Source of the DNA: Terriglobales bacterium
GTDB lineage: Bacteria > Acidobacteriota > Terriglobia > Terriglobales > Acidobacteriaceae
Assembly (NCBI GenBank): GCA_035651655.1
Contig: DASRFG010000009.1
Location: 1 to 37,046, forward strand
Reading direction: 5' to 3'
DNA: 37,046 bases
Both the position numbers and the translations under genes were made by a program. The notes under the pieces were generated by a model. That model was not told where the DNA came from and searched no databases. It saw nothing but the letters and a program-made list of their open reading frames with translations. Below are positions 24,073 to 33,150 of this stretch, piece by piece. Position 1 is the first letter of the stretch. Each line of letters starts with the position of its first letter.

Positions 24073-26983
24073 GCCGGACCAATAAGTCCCGGAGGGACGA
24101 CATAGGACAATAGTTTTCCTTTTTTTCCCCCCGGTGCCAGGAGTCGAAGCGATACCCGAACGTGGTGAACCACTGGTCGTAATTCATGGTGCCGCCGCGG
24201 TTCCAGGTCCAACCGCCTTGTAGGAAATAATGTGGGCCAATCGGCGCTTCGAGATTGGCATTCACGAAATGCGACTTGTTGCTGGTCGCGAGCGTCGACG
24301 TATATGCCTGCTGCCCGGCCAGCAATTCCCAGCGGAAGTTGTCACGGAAATTGCGCGATAACGAAAACGCCTTGTAATCTCCATTGCCGTAAGAGCTATT
24401 GAACCGTGAGTAGCGCAGGTCCGCGCGAAACTTGTAAGGCAACTCGCCGAACGTGATCCCGTAAAGCTGGTTTAAGGACGACTTGGCCTCGCCCGATCGG
24501 CTGCTTTTGCCGAGCGTGGCATACACCCAGATCTTCTTCAGGACTTCGATGCGCGGCCCGGCACTGAATCCCTGGAACAAATATTTGTCCAGCAGCCCGG
24601 TCCCGATCAGCTGCGGATCGAAATTCGGCACGTCACGGGAGTAGGTGTGGTTCACGTCAAACTCGAAGCGCTCGATGGGCTGGATTCGCAGTGTGGTGAA
24701 CGCACGGCTGACACCGGCTCCGGGGGACGTGACCGCCGGATTGCTGGCCGGCCGGTCCGCCTGCACTGCGCTGTAGATCGAAAAAATTCGCTTGTAGAAC
24801 AATCCGTTTTCGAAGAACAGGAAGGGGCGGTTGATTTTCCACTTCAGCATCTGCACGCCCGTCCCGGACGTGCTGGTGTATCGAAAATTGTCGAAGCTCC
24901 CGCCTTCGAAGTTGACGAACATCCCCCCCATCTGCTGGTCGGGCGCATAGCTCCATGAGGTCGGGTCTGGGGTGGAGCCGGCGAACAAGCCGACAGTCAT
25001 TCCGGTTCCCACGCGCCGGCCGAAGTAGCCGCCATCAATGGTGTCGAGACTCGTGGCCCACGGCAGGTAAAGACGCCCTACGCCTGCAACCCAGCGCGAT
25101 TGCGGGTTGTCGTAAGTGAGCGCGAGGTGATACGTGCGGTTGATGAGGTCCTGCAGGGTAGGGGTGGTGGAAGACGAGTTTTTTGTAAAGCGGCCGCGCC
25201 AGTAGCCACTCATGTTCCAGTAGCTCCCGCCGATGCGGCTGATATCGGTGCGGACAACCATGCCAATATTGGAACTCGTAGAGCCGACCGCGCCATGGCT
25301 GAAAATGCCCGAGTAGTCGACGCCAACGCGGCCGCGCGCACGATTGACTTCCGGCAACGGCGGGCGCGGAACTTCTTCCCGAGCCTCTTCCTCGAGAGGG
25401 TCTCCTTCGGTGAAGGAAATTACTGTGGGGTACTTCCGCGTCGCGCTCAGGGAACGCTGGGCCACCAGCGCCTGTGTGTCTTCCGACGAAAGATATGCCA
25501 AGTCCCCCGGCTTCACGTCTCGCTTGGGCTGGATGATCTCGGTGACCGCGGAGGTTTCGGCGATCGAGATCACCTTCAGTTCAGCCACCGTTTGGAGTCC
25601 GTCTTCATTTCCGGTGTCCATCTTCGGCGCGGATGGCTGCGTGTCGCGCACTTCCAGCTTCATGCCCTCGATCAATCCGGAACTTCGTCCGGCGTCGAGG
25701 TAGGCAGCGCCCTCGGCTACATACTTCACCTTGAAAGCGGTGCGAACGTCAGCGTTGGGCTGGCGCGAGCTCAGCACCGGAAGCATTCCATCGCGATCGG
25801 AGTTAGAAGGCGTACTGGCTGCAGCGACCGTAGAAGGACTCGAAGCACTCGCAACCGCGGCCGTCGAAACTGGATTGGACGGTTGTGGCGCGGTCACAAG
25901 CGGCGCAGCCGCGACCGGCTTTTGAATCTCAGCGGCTGAAGGCTTACCAGCCTCGGGCGGCTGCAGGGATGCCACTGCAATCATCCGACTAGCACTGACA
26001 GCCACAGCGGGTGCTTGAATCGGCGCTGGCGAGGATAGGGGCGGAGTTTGAATGTTTGGCTGCGCTGACGCAGCAGTGTGAACAGGCGCTTGTTTGATTT
26101 CGGTCCCGGAGACTGCATCCTGCTGCACTGGCTTTGATACAGAGGCAGCCGGCGTAACCACCATTGCCACTGTGGCAGTCGGCATAGTAGCGGGAGGCTC
26201 TCCTACCCGGGCCGACTCGGGCACCGCAGCAGCGCCACCAGTGCTGTCGGAGCGCTGGTTGCCCGCATTTTCTCCCGCGGCCCGCGGCACAACTCCGGTA
26301 CCCGGCGCCCCGATGCCCGGGAACACCGTGCCCTGCTGCAGGCTACCGTAGTTCGGGTGCGCAGCCGTCGGACTCGCTGCGACTGCAGGTGCTGATGCAT
26401 TCGCCTGTGAGGCTTCCTGTGAATCGGGAAACTTCAGAGGCGGGCGCGAAGTACTTGGGGGAGGGACCGGAGCAGGTGAAACTTCAACCGATACCGAAGC
26501 GACCGGATTCCGGCGGCGACGTAGCCTGCCAAACAAGGGAACGCCCGCAGCGCCCGGCGCGCCGCTGCCGCCGCTTGAAGTCGAGGCAAGCGCCGATGGC
26601 AAGACGGTCAGCGTTACCTTGTTCCCATCTCTCGACAGGCCATAGGGGCGGGCGGCGTCCAGGTCAATGACGACCCGGCTGACGGGCGGGTTTTGGCTGG
26701 TTAAGCCGACCCGCACTGACTTAATGCCGTCCTGACCAAAGGCGATGTGCTGCTGCTTGGCGCCAGCAAGCGTATTCGCGAATTCAAGAACCAAGCGGGG
26801 CGGGTTTTCCGCAATGATGACCTTGGGATCGACGGCCGCGCTGATCGTGACTTCTACCTGGGTACCGTTCGCAGCGCGTGTAATGTCAACCTGGCGGATT
26901 TCGCCGGGAGCGTTGCCTTGTGCTCGGGCCAGGGCGCCGGCGCCGAACATCAAGAGGAGGAGAATTGCTTGCACTCTTACCAT
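24044..26983 (-). CDS. AMIN-domain protein with predicted C-terminal outer-membrane beta-barrel
   Basis: The protein has 979 residues; the ATG at 26983 begins a signal peptide (VRVQAILLLLMFGAGALARA). An AMIN domain follows (about 28-128; VEVTISAAVDPKVIIAEN, then RVVIDLDAARPYGLS), the peptidoglycan-linked domain also found in secretins such as PilQ. Residues about 135-410 are an Ala/Pro/Ser-rich linker. A domain like the SH3-type part of FlgT (about 435-535: AAYLDAGRSSGLIEGMKLEV, later DVKPGDLAYL) precedes a region of about 390 residues with alternating hydrophobic strands, many aromatic girdle residues and a strand-like C-terminus, as expected for a porin. Beside two multiheme cytochromes it could be the porin of an electron conduit. 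It overlaps the next gene by 29 bp. Confidence 0.75.
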   Translation of the reverse strand: MVRVQAILLLLMFGAGALARAQGNAPGEIRQVDITRAANGTQVEVTISAAVDPKVIIAENPPRLVLEFANTLAGAKQQHIAFGQDGIKSVRVGLTSQNPPVSRVVIDLDAARPYGLSRDGNKVTLTVLPSALASTSSGGSGAPGAAGVPLFGRLRRRRNPVASVSVEVSPAPVPPPSTSRPPLKFPDSQEASQANASAPAVAASPTAAHPNYGSLQQGTVFPGIGAPGTGVVPRAAGENAGNQRSDSTGGAAAVPESARVGEPPATMPTATVAMVVTPAASVSKPVQQDAVSGTEIKQAPVHTAASAQPNIQTPPLSSPAPIQAPAVAVSASRMIAVASLQPPEAGKPSAAEIQKPVAAAPLVTAPQPSNPVSTAAVASASSPSTVAAASTPSNSDRDGMLPVLSSRQPNADVRTAFKVKYVAEGAAYLDAGRSSGLIEGMKLEVRDTQPSAPKMDTGNEDGLQTVAELKVISIAETSAVTEIIQPKRDVKPGDLAYLSSEDTQALVAQRSLSATRKYPTVISFTEGDPLEEEAREEVPRPPLPEVNRARGRVGVDYSGIFSHGAVGSTSSNIGMVVRTDISRIGGSYWNMSGYWRGRFTKNSSSTTPTLQDLINRTYHLALTYDNPQSRWVAGVGRLYLPWATSLDTIDGGYFGRRVGTGMTVGLFAGSTPDPTSWSYAPDQQMGGMFVNFEGGSFDNFRYTSTSGTGVQMLKWKINRPFLFFENGLFYKRIFSIYSAVQADRPASNPAVTSPGAGVSRAFTTLRIQPIERFEFDVNHTYSRDVPNFDPQLIGTGLLDKYLFQGFSAGPRIEVLKKIWVYATLGKSSRSGEAKSSLNQLYGITFGELPYKFRADLRYSRFNSSYGNGDYKAFSLSRNFRDNFRWELLAGQQAYTSTLATSNKSHFVNANLEAPIGPHYFLQGGWTWNRGGTMNYDQWFTTFGYRFDSWHRGEKKENYCPMSSLRDLLVRHDPSPEALG

Positions 26984-27021
26984 GAATATCTTTTTCAAAC
27001 GCCAGTTGCGCGCTCGTGGGC

Positions 27022-28698
27022 CTATCCCCCCTTGTGGCACTGGTAGCAATTAATGCTGTTGTAGACATATCCGCCCACTCCCTGGTGGTTCGAATCAGTC
27101 TCCGATTTCGTGTGACAGTTCGTACACGTAAAAATCTTGTAGTTACTGGGATTGGTGTGGCACGTCGCGCATACCCCATTCGCATTGCCGTGGTTCACGG
27201 GGAAGAAGGTATGGTTCCAGTTCGCCGGAATCCAGGCAGTCGTGTTGTGACAGGTGGCGCACGTAGTCGGAAACGCGGCGGCGATGTGGTTCGGGCTGGT
27301 AGTCCCGTTGTAGTCAGGCTTGTGGCAGGAATAGCAGTCTGTCGGCACGGTCGTGTAGTTGTTGTTGACGTGACAGCTGGCGCACGGGACCTTGGTGTGA
27401 AATCCGGTGAGCGGGAACGCCGTGTTGTTGTGATTGAAGCTGGACGGAATCCAGGCAGTCGTGTTGTGGCACACCTCACATTGCTGCGGGAATCCAGAGG
27501 TGATGTGATTCGGACTGGTGGTTGCCTGGAAATCCTTCAAATGGCAGGTCACGCATGCGGTACTGGTCAGGTTGTAGTTGTTGTTGACGTGGCATTGAGC
27601 GCATTGCACCGTGGCGTGAAACCCGGTCAGCGGGAATCCGGTTGCAGCATGGTTGAAGGTCGCAGTCAGCCATGACGTGGTGTTATGGCAGACCTCGCAC
27701 TGCTGCGGGATGCCTTGCTGCACGTGGTTGGGATTAGTCGTGTTCTGGTAAGTCTTCAGGTGACATGAAACGCACGTTTTGGTCGTCAGGTTGTAATTCC
27801 CATTCACGTGACATTGGCTGCACTGCACCGTGGCATGGGCGCCGGTGAGCGGGAAGCCGACCAGGTTGTGATCGAAGCTGGCCGGCTGCCAGGCGTTAGT
27901 CGAGTGACACTGCTGGCAGTTCTGCGGGAATCCCGCCGCAACGTGGTTCGGATTTGTAGTCTTCTGGTAATCGGGCAAGTGGCAGCCCACACAATTGGCG
28001 GACGTGCCTTTATATTTGCCGCCGATGTGGCACGCGGTGCAGTCCAGCGTGGCGTGCATGCCGGTCAAAGCGAAGCCGGTGAACTTCAGGTGATCGAAGC
28101 TCGCGCCGAACCACGTGTTCATGGTGTGGCACAGCTGGCAACTGGTGCTGAAGCCGGTTGCCATGTGGCTGGGACCAGTAGTCCGCTGGAACGTCTGCGC
28201 GTGGCAGGAGTAGCACTCGGTCGACATCGTGGTGAAGTTGCTCAAAGCACCATTTTTGTGACACGCGGTGCAGTCCAGCGTCGCGTGGGCTCCCATCAGC
28301 GGGAACCGATTGTTGTGGTTCTGAATCGCTTTAACAGATACGTTCCAGCCATTCACCGTGTGACACTGTTCGCATCGTGCACCCATCTTGGCGCGATGGA
28401 TGTCGGCGTGGCAGTCGGCGCACTTGGTGCCCACGTTGGAAAACACGGGCTTGGTATGGCACTGGGTGCACATCACTCCCTGGTGCATGCCGCGCAACGG
28501 GAAGCGTGTCTGGTTGTGATCAAACTCAGGCATGCCGCGAATCGGTTTCCATCCCAGCGAGGTGTGGCAATTGGTGCAAGCCATGTTGAGCGGTCCATGC
28601 GGACTTCTGGTCTGCGCTGACACCTGTGCCTGGCCGGCAGGAACGCCCAGCGACATCAGAATCAGATTGATCAGAATGGTCGAAAGCAATCTGCCCAC
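27022..28698 (-). CDS. 22-heme c-type cytochrome
   Basis: The protein has 558 residues with a signal segment (about 1-24) and 22 CxxCH heme sites, counted one by one. Hemes 4-18 lie in five successive three-heme units of 73-78 residues, each with the pattern CxxCH, FxH, GFPLTGxHA, CxxCH, CxxCH and PNHxxxGFP; His residues between the CxxCH motifs can be distal ligands. Four more hemes follow, including CATCH, CTNCH and CYQCH near the end. The start is a GTG at 28698. Such wires carry electrons over long distances, probably across the periplasm to or through the outer membrane. It is followed 38 bp later by the barrel gene. Confidence 0.92.
   Translation of the reverse strand: MGRLLSTILINLILMSLGVPAGQAQVSAQTRSPHGPLNMACTNCHTSLGWKPIRGMPEFDHNQTRFPLRGMHQGVMCTQCHTKPVFSNVGTKCADCHADIHRAKMGARCEQCHTVNGWNVSVKAIQNHNNRFPLMGAHATLDCTACHKNGALSNFTTMSTECYSCHAQTFQRTTGPSHMATGFSTSCQLCHTMNTWFGASFDHLKFTGFALTGMHATLDCTACHIGGKYKGTSANCVGCHLPDYQKTTNPNHVAAGFPQNCQQCHSTNAWQPASFDHNLVGFPLTGAHATVQCSQCHVNGNYNLTTKTCVSCHLKTYQNTTNPNHVQQGIPQQCEVCHNTTSWLTATFNHAATGFPLTGFHATVQCAQCHVNNNYNLTSTACVTCHLKDFQATTSPNHITSGFPQQCEVCHNTTAWIPSSFNHNNTAFPLTGFHTKVPCASCHVNNNYTTVPTDCYSCHKPDYNGTTSPNHIAAAFPTTCATCHNTTAWIPANWNHTFFPVNHGNANGVCATCHTNPSNYKIFTCTNCHTKSETDSNHQGVGGYVYNSINCYQCHKGG
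27262..28374 (-). repeat. Tandem three-heme repeats in the 22-heme cytochrome
   Basis: Five successive coding units start at Cys109, Cys187, Cys261, Cys334 and Cys407 of the protein. The last three are exactly 73 residues (219 bp) apart and close in sequence (for example CEVCHNTTSW and CEVCHNTTAW), while the first is more diverged. This points to growth of the protein by duplication of a three-heme block. Confidence 0.85.
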
Positions 28699-29079
28699 CC
28701 TTTTAAGCCCGATTCAACTGCTCAGTCGAAATTCGATAAGGACGCGAAGAAAAGTTACGACAGTCTTTCGGGCACGAGTGGCGATTCGTTATCTCAATTA
28801 GCTGCAGCAATTCTCTAGCCACTAAGATTACTCGGGAGGACACGTTTCAAACACGTTACGCAAGGCCGTGTTCATGCGGACATTCGCTGCTGTCTAAATT
28901 TCTGTCGTGCGATGTATATATTTTTGTGAGTAACTTCTTCAGGCGGGATTCCGCACAATTTACCTGTTGATTCTACGGTTCAAAAATTTTGACTGATGAA
29001 CCCACGCAGTTGTCCAGAAATCCGCACAAAACGCGGCCTGGATACGCGCCCCTGAAAGGCGGCGGCGCGGCTGCGCAAT
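28699..29079. other. Non-coding gap between the two cytochrome genes
   Basis: 381 bp without a gene. It is A/T-rich in the middle, with TATATATTTTT at about 28915-28925. A direct repeat ACACGTT occurs at 28840-28846 and 28851-28857, 11 bp apart. A weak promoter-like pair reading toward the 22-heme gene, TTGAAC at 28983-28978 and TAAATT at 28962-28957, has a spacing of only 15 bp. I see no clear terminator. The gap suggests the 22-heme gene and those after it can be transcribed separately from the 23-heme gene. Confidence 0.4.
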
Positions 29080-31074
29080 CTAGCTCCCAGCGCGCTTTTC
29101 AGGCCCGTGACAGGCAGCGCATTCCTTCGGAGTGGGCTTGTAAAACAGGACAGATTTGCCGCTCACCATCTGTGTGTTCTTGTGACAAGCCGCGCAGCGC
29201 ACATTCTGGTGCGCTCCTTTCAGTGAAAAAGTGGTCCGCCGTTCGTGGTCAAACAGTGATGGCTTCCATCGCAAGCTGTTGTGGCAATCGGCACAAGGAG
29301 TGATATTCGCGGCGTTCGCGAATTGCGGCCCGTGAATGTTCTCGTGACACTGCTCGCACTTGGTGGGCGCTGCCTTGAAATCCGCATTGACTAACTTCGT
29401 TCCCAGGTCTGGCGGTTTGTGGCAGTCAATGCATGCCGTTCCCCGGTGCGCTCCCAGCAACGGAAACGACGTCCTGGAATGGTCGAACTTTCGCAGGTCA
29501 CGCCACGAATCAGTGTTGTGACACGTCTCGCAACCGGTCCCCGTCTGCTGCATCCGGTCCTTGAACTGGCCCTTGTGCGGGTCCTGGTGGCAAACGGTGC
29601 AGGAGCGGTTTTCGAAGTGATAAATCGCGGTATTCCGCACTTGCGGTGCAGCCGTGGCACGCGCTTCTCCCTTGAGATCTGACGCCGGCTTATGACAATC
29701 CGCGCAGGGTGTTGCCATGTGGCCGCCGGTGAGTTGGAACCGTGTTTGTTTATGTTTCGCCAGGCTGAACGTGGAGGGGCGGTAGCCTTTCAGATCGTGA
29801 CATTGCTCGCATCGGTTGAAGTAGGGAGCGGTGGCGAACTGGCTCTCGTGCTGGTCTTTGTGGCAGTCCGTGCACTGTCCAAACTTAAGACGGTAGAGTG
29901 TGTCCTTGCCCTTCGGTATGTGGCACTTCGCGCAGTCGACTGTGGCGTGCTTTTGCAGCAGCGGGTACGCCGAGCTGGCATGTTCCTTCACGCCGTAGGT
30001 CGTCGGCTTGAAACCCTGAACGCTGTGGCACGAAGAACATTCTCCTTTGTCAGCGCGCTTAATGAACTGTCCGTTGTGCTGGTCCCGGTGACAGTCCGTG
30101 CATTTCTGGAATGCCAGGGGTTTCTTAAAGTCGCCGCCAGTGTGGCAGCGCAAACAATCGACTGCCTGATGTTTGCCTTCCAGAGGGTATTTGGTTTTGG
30201 AGTGATCGAACTTCTGGCTTACCGCCTGCAGGGAGACCTTTTTCCATCCGCCCGTGTTATGGCATGACTGGCAACCTTGCGGCGCAAAGCTGCCGTGATG
30301 CGGATCAGAGTGACAATCCGAGCAGGCGCCGAATGCGAGTCCAGTCCATCGTGGCTTGTTGTCCGTACCGGGCGTGTGGCACTTCTGGCAATTGACGTTG
30401 GCGTGCAGGCCAGTCAGCGGATACCGTGTCTTGCCGTGATCGAACTGTGAAGTATTTTTCCAGTCCTCAAAATTATGGCACTGCTGGCAGTTCTGCCCGA
30501 GCCGCCCGTTGTGTTCGTCCTTGTGGCAGTTCACGCAATTACGGTCGACTCCAAGGAAGGTGCGGTTCTTGTCGCGGACCTGGATGGAGAACATTTCGGT
30601 CCGGGCGATGTGCTCCGGGGTGTGGCAGCGGTTGCACTGCAGTCCGGCGTGTTTACCCGCCAGGGTATACCCAGTCTTGCTGTGGTCGAATTCCGCCGGT
30701 GTTGGAGTCCACTTAACAATCGGGAAGTCGACGCCGTTGTGCTCGGAATGGCACCGGGCGCATTCCTGGCTGGAGTCGGCTTTCAGTTCATACGAGGCGT
30801 GCAGCCCACGTCCAGCCCGTAACCGGGAGGCGATCTCGTTGTGACACTCGAGGCACTTCAGCGTGCGCACGGCGCCGAGTTTGTGACAGGAGGTGCAATT
30901 TACCGCGCTGTCCAGAGTTTTATGCGCTCGGGAAAGCGGTCCGGGAGATATCTGTGATGTCGCAGCGCCCGCAAACAGCCATAGAAGAGAGAGCAAAGCC
31001 GCGACTCGCGCACAGGCCGTGTAACACGACGCTCTACGACGGGCGGGTATTAGCTGCTCAAGGACGTCTTGCAT
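29080..31074 (-). CDS. 23-heme c-type cytochrome
   Basis: The protein has 664 residues with a signal anchor (about 22-42, AALLSLLWLFAGAATS) and 23 CxxCH sites, counted one by one. A recurring unit is FDHSKTxYPLxGKH, CxxCH, CxDCHxDxHxGQF and CxxCH; the unit size is looser than in the 22-heme protein. His residues in FDH, GxHA and DxHxG can be the sixth ligands. It is likely periplasmic or exposed and would form a long heme chain with the other cytochrome. It is the first gene of the minus-strand redox locus, transcribed divergently from mnmE across a 237-bp gap. The many plus-strand ORFs inside it are shadows. Confidence 0.92.
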   Translation of the reverse strand: MQDVLEQLIPARRRASCYTACARVAALLSLLWLFAGAATSQISPGPLSRAHKTLDSAVNCTSCHKLGAVRTLKCLECHNEIASRLRAGRGLHASYELKADSSQECARCHSEHNGVDFPIVKWTPTPAEFDHSKTGYTLAGKHAGLQCNRCHTPEHIARTEMFSIQVRDKNRTFLGVDRNCVNCHKDEHNGRLGQNCQQCHNFEDWKNTSQFDHGKTRYPLTGLHANVNCQKCHTPGTDNKPRWTGLAFGACSDCHSDPHHGSFAPQGCQSCHNTGGWKKVSLQAVSQKFDHSKTKYPLEGKHQAVDCLRCHTGGDFKKPLAFQKCTDCHRDQHNGQFIKRADKGECSSCHSVQGFKPTTYGVKEHASSAYPLLQKHATVDCAKCHIPKGKDTLYRLKFGQCTDCHKDQHESQFATAPYFNRCEQCHDLKGYRPSTFSLAKHKQTRFQLTGGHMATPCADCHKPASDLKGEARATAAPQVRNTAIYHFENRSCTVCHQDPHKGQFKDRMQQTGTGCETCHNTDSWRDLRKFDHSRTSFPLLGAHRGTACIDCHKPPDLGTKLVNADFKAAPTKCEQCHENIHGPQFANAANITPCADCHNSLRWKPSLFDHERRTTFSLKGAHQNVRCAACHKNTQMVSGKSVLFYKPTPKECAACHGPEKRAGS

Positions 31075-31311
31075 CGGTCGGACAGTCCTATGCTTGTTTG
31101 TCGACAGCGATTGTCATGTAGGCGCGAACGGTTGCAGTCTAGCACCGGCACGTGGAATGCCAGACAGACAGAAGTGCAACCCCCAAAGTTTGCGCCTGCG
31201 CGTCAGCTTTCCTGGTCACGGTGTACGAACTTATGGACAGTGTTCTGAAAACAGACACCCGCGGTTCCTCTCCGCTTGCAAGTTCTGCCCAGAAAACTCG
31301 AAACTGTTGGT

Positions 31312-32709
31312 GTGAACCTGGACGACACCATCGTCGCAATCGCCACACCTGCGGGACGAGGCGGCTTGGGCGTTGTGCGCCTTGCCGGGCCTGAGGCCCG
31401 CGCCATTGCCGCGCCGATGCTGCGGCTGAATCATCCGCTCGAACCGGGGCGCGCCCTGTTCGGAGAATTGATCGAGCCTGAGGGAAATTTTTTGGCGAGT
31501 GGCAGTTCTGCGGACCAAAAGGCCAGTGACCGCATTGATGAGGTGGTGGTCACCTACTTTCAGAAGCCACATTCCTACACGACGGATGACATAGTCGAGA
31601 TTTCGGCGCATGGTTCGCCGGTCGTGCTACGCCACATCCTGGAACTTGCGCTCGATCGCGGCGCCCGCCTTGCCGAGCCGGGCGAATTCACCATGCGAGC
31701 GTTCTTGAATGGCCGCATCGACCTGACCCAGGCGGAAGCGGTTCGTGACCTCATCGAATCGCAAACGTTATTTCAGGCAAAGGTGGCAGCCCAGCAACTC
31801 GAAGGCGCTCTCTCCAAACGGCTGCAGCCTATCAAGCAGAAACTGGTCGAATTGATTGCGCTGCTCGAGGCGGGCATAGACTTCGCGGAAGATGATGTGT
31901 CCGTGCTCCCCGCCGAGCAAATTCTCAAACACATAGGCGAAGTCCGGGCCCCGCTAGAGCAATTGGCGGGCACGTTCGCCTACGGGAAAGTCGTTCATGA
32001 AGGATTCACGCTTGCCATAGTCGGCCGGCCGAATGTCGGAAAGTCCAGCCTGTTCAATCGCCTGGTCGAGCGGGAGCGCGCTATTGTCACCTCCACGCCA
32101 GGAACCACGCGCGATCTGGTGAGCGAAACGGTTTCACTCGAGGGTATCCCTGTAAAGCTTGTGGACACAGCTGGGATCCGCCGTGCGTTGGACGAAGCCG
32201 AAAGTATTGGTATCCGCAAATCGATGGAAGCACTCGCCGACGCGGACATGGTTGTGGTTGTAGTGGACTCGTCTCAGCCCCCAAGCGACGAGGATCGCGA
32301 ACTGCTGGCGCAAGTGGCTGGACGGCCTTCGGTGGTTGTGGCGAACAAGAGCGATCTGGGGCCTTCTCGGTTCTCGCCTCCTACTTCGGACGTGGCCCTC
32401 GTGCGCACGTCGGCTCTGTCGGGCGAAGGAATGCCCGAGTTGCGCTCTCTAATTTTGCGGCAGATCGGAGGGGATTCACTGGGCCGCGCGGAAACGGGGT
32501 TCCTGACTAACGTGCGGCACCAGAGCCTTGTACGCGATTCGCTGAGCGGCTTGCATCGCGCAGTCGAAGCCGTGCACAACCGCGTTCCCCATGAAATGCT
32601 GCTTCTCGATCTTTATAGCGCCTTGCGCCCCCTGGACGACATCACGGGCGCTACCACCACGGACGACATTCTGAACCTGATCTTCAGCACCTTCTGCATA
32701 GGAAAGTAG
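31312..32709 (+). CDS. mnmE: tRNA modification GTPase MnmE
   Basis: The protein has 465 residues if started at the GTG at 31312 (VNLDDTIVAIATPAGRGG), which matches the family N-terminus; a TTG at 31276 is also possible and there is no ATG choice. The N-terminal tetrahydrofolate-binding domain (about 1-120) is followed by a helical domain, with the G domain inserted: GRPNVGKSSLFN (G1), DTAGIR (G3), NKSD (G4). The C-terminus ends with CIGK, the conserved Cys-containing tail. With MnmG it places the cmnm5/nm5 group on U34 of certain tRNAs in the cytoplasm. The distance of the start to an RBS is poor, so translation is probably modest. Confidence 0.95.
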   Translation: MNLDDTIVAIATPAGRGGLGVVRLAGPEARAIAAPMLRLNHPLEPGRALFGELIEPEGNFLASGSSADQKASDRIDEVVVTYFQKPHSYTTDDIVEISAHGSPVVLRHILELALDRGARLAEPGEFTMRAFLNGRIDLTQAEAVRDLIESQTLFQAKVAAQQLEGALSKRLQPIKQKLVELIALLEAGIDFAEDDVSVLPAEQILKHIGEVRAPLEQLAGTFAYGKVVHEGFTLAIVGRPNVGKSSLFNRLVERERAIVTSTPGTTRDLVSETVSLEGIPVKLVDTAGIRRALDEAESIGIRKSMEALADADMVVVVVDSSQPPSDEDRELLAQVAGRPSVVVANKSDLGPSRFSPPTSDVALVRTSALSGEGMPELRSLILRQIGGDSLGRAETGFLTNVRHQSLVRDSLSGLHRAVEAVHNRVPHEMLLLDLYSALRPLDDITGATTTDDILNLIFSTFCIGK

Positions 32710-32816
32710 AACTAGCGAACCAGTTCGAAGCAGTTGGATGTCGCACGCGGTCGAGCTCCGTATTCTTAGTTGACTCAGACCGTGTTACATTTCTCCCAAG
32801 GCTTAGGGGCGAGAAT

Positions 32817-33110
32817 ATGTCTGTCGTAGTGAAACTCGAGGATGAATTGGGTGAGCAGGGTGAGTGGGTGATCTTGCACGAGGTGATCCCGTCCCGAGAT
32901 GAAGCCGATTTTCCTCTGTTGCGCGGGATCGACCCCTACGGCAACACCGTTTTTAATCACCAGCAGATGGGCACCTTTCTCGAGGAATGGGAACGCGTAC
33001 GCGATCGCGCCCGCGATGAATCTCAAAAAGAGGCCTGGCAAAAAGTAAAACAGATGGCCGAGAGATGTCAGGCCGACCGCGACCTCTATATCCGCTTTGT
33101 GGGGAACTAA
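32817..33110 (+). CDS. Small hypothetical protein, acidic, helical
   Basis: The protein has 97 residues starting at the ATG at 32817, preceded by GGGGCGAG. The first half looks like strands (VVVKLEDELGEQGEWVIL, then IDPYGNTVF) and the second is a long charged helix (FLEEWERVRDRARDESQKEA). There is no signal peptide, membrane segment or Cys cluster. I do not recognise the family. It lies 107 bp after mnmE on the same strand and could be transcribed with it. Confidence 0.6.
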   Translation: MSVVVKLEDELGEQGEWVILHEVIPSRDEADFPLLRGIDPYGNTVFNHQQMGTFLEEWERVRDRARDESQKEAWQKVKQMAERCQADRDLYIRFVGN

Positions 33111-33150
33111 CGCTTATCCCTGAGAGTTGCAGCGGTGTACAGACTTCGGC

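Noticed and set aside
25100-25939. 279-residue plus-strand ORF over the barrel gene
   Set aside because: It is antisense to the AMIN-porin gene, with Arg/Gly-rich composition and no RBS.
27808-28620. 270-residue plus-strand ORF over the 22-heme cytochrome
   Set aside because: It is a shadow caused by repeated CxxCH codons; the cytochrome on the other strand is certain.
28840-28875. Possible sigma-54 promoter reading toward the 22-heme gene
   Set aside because: The GG of the -24 element is missing and the spacing is one base short.
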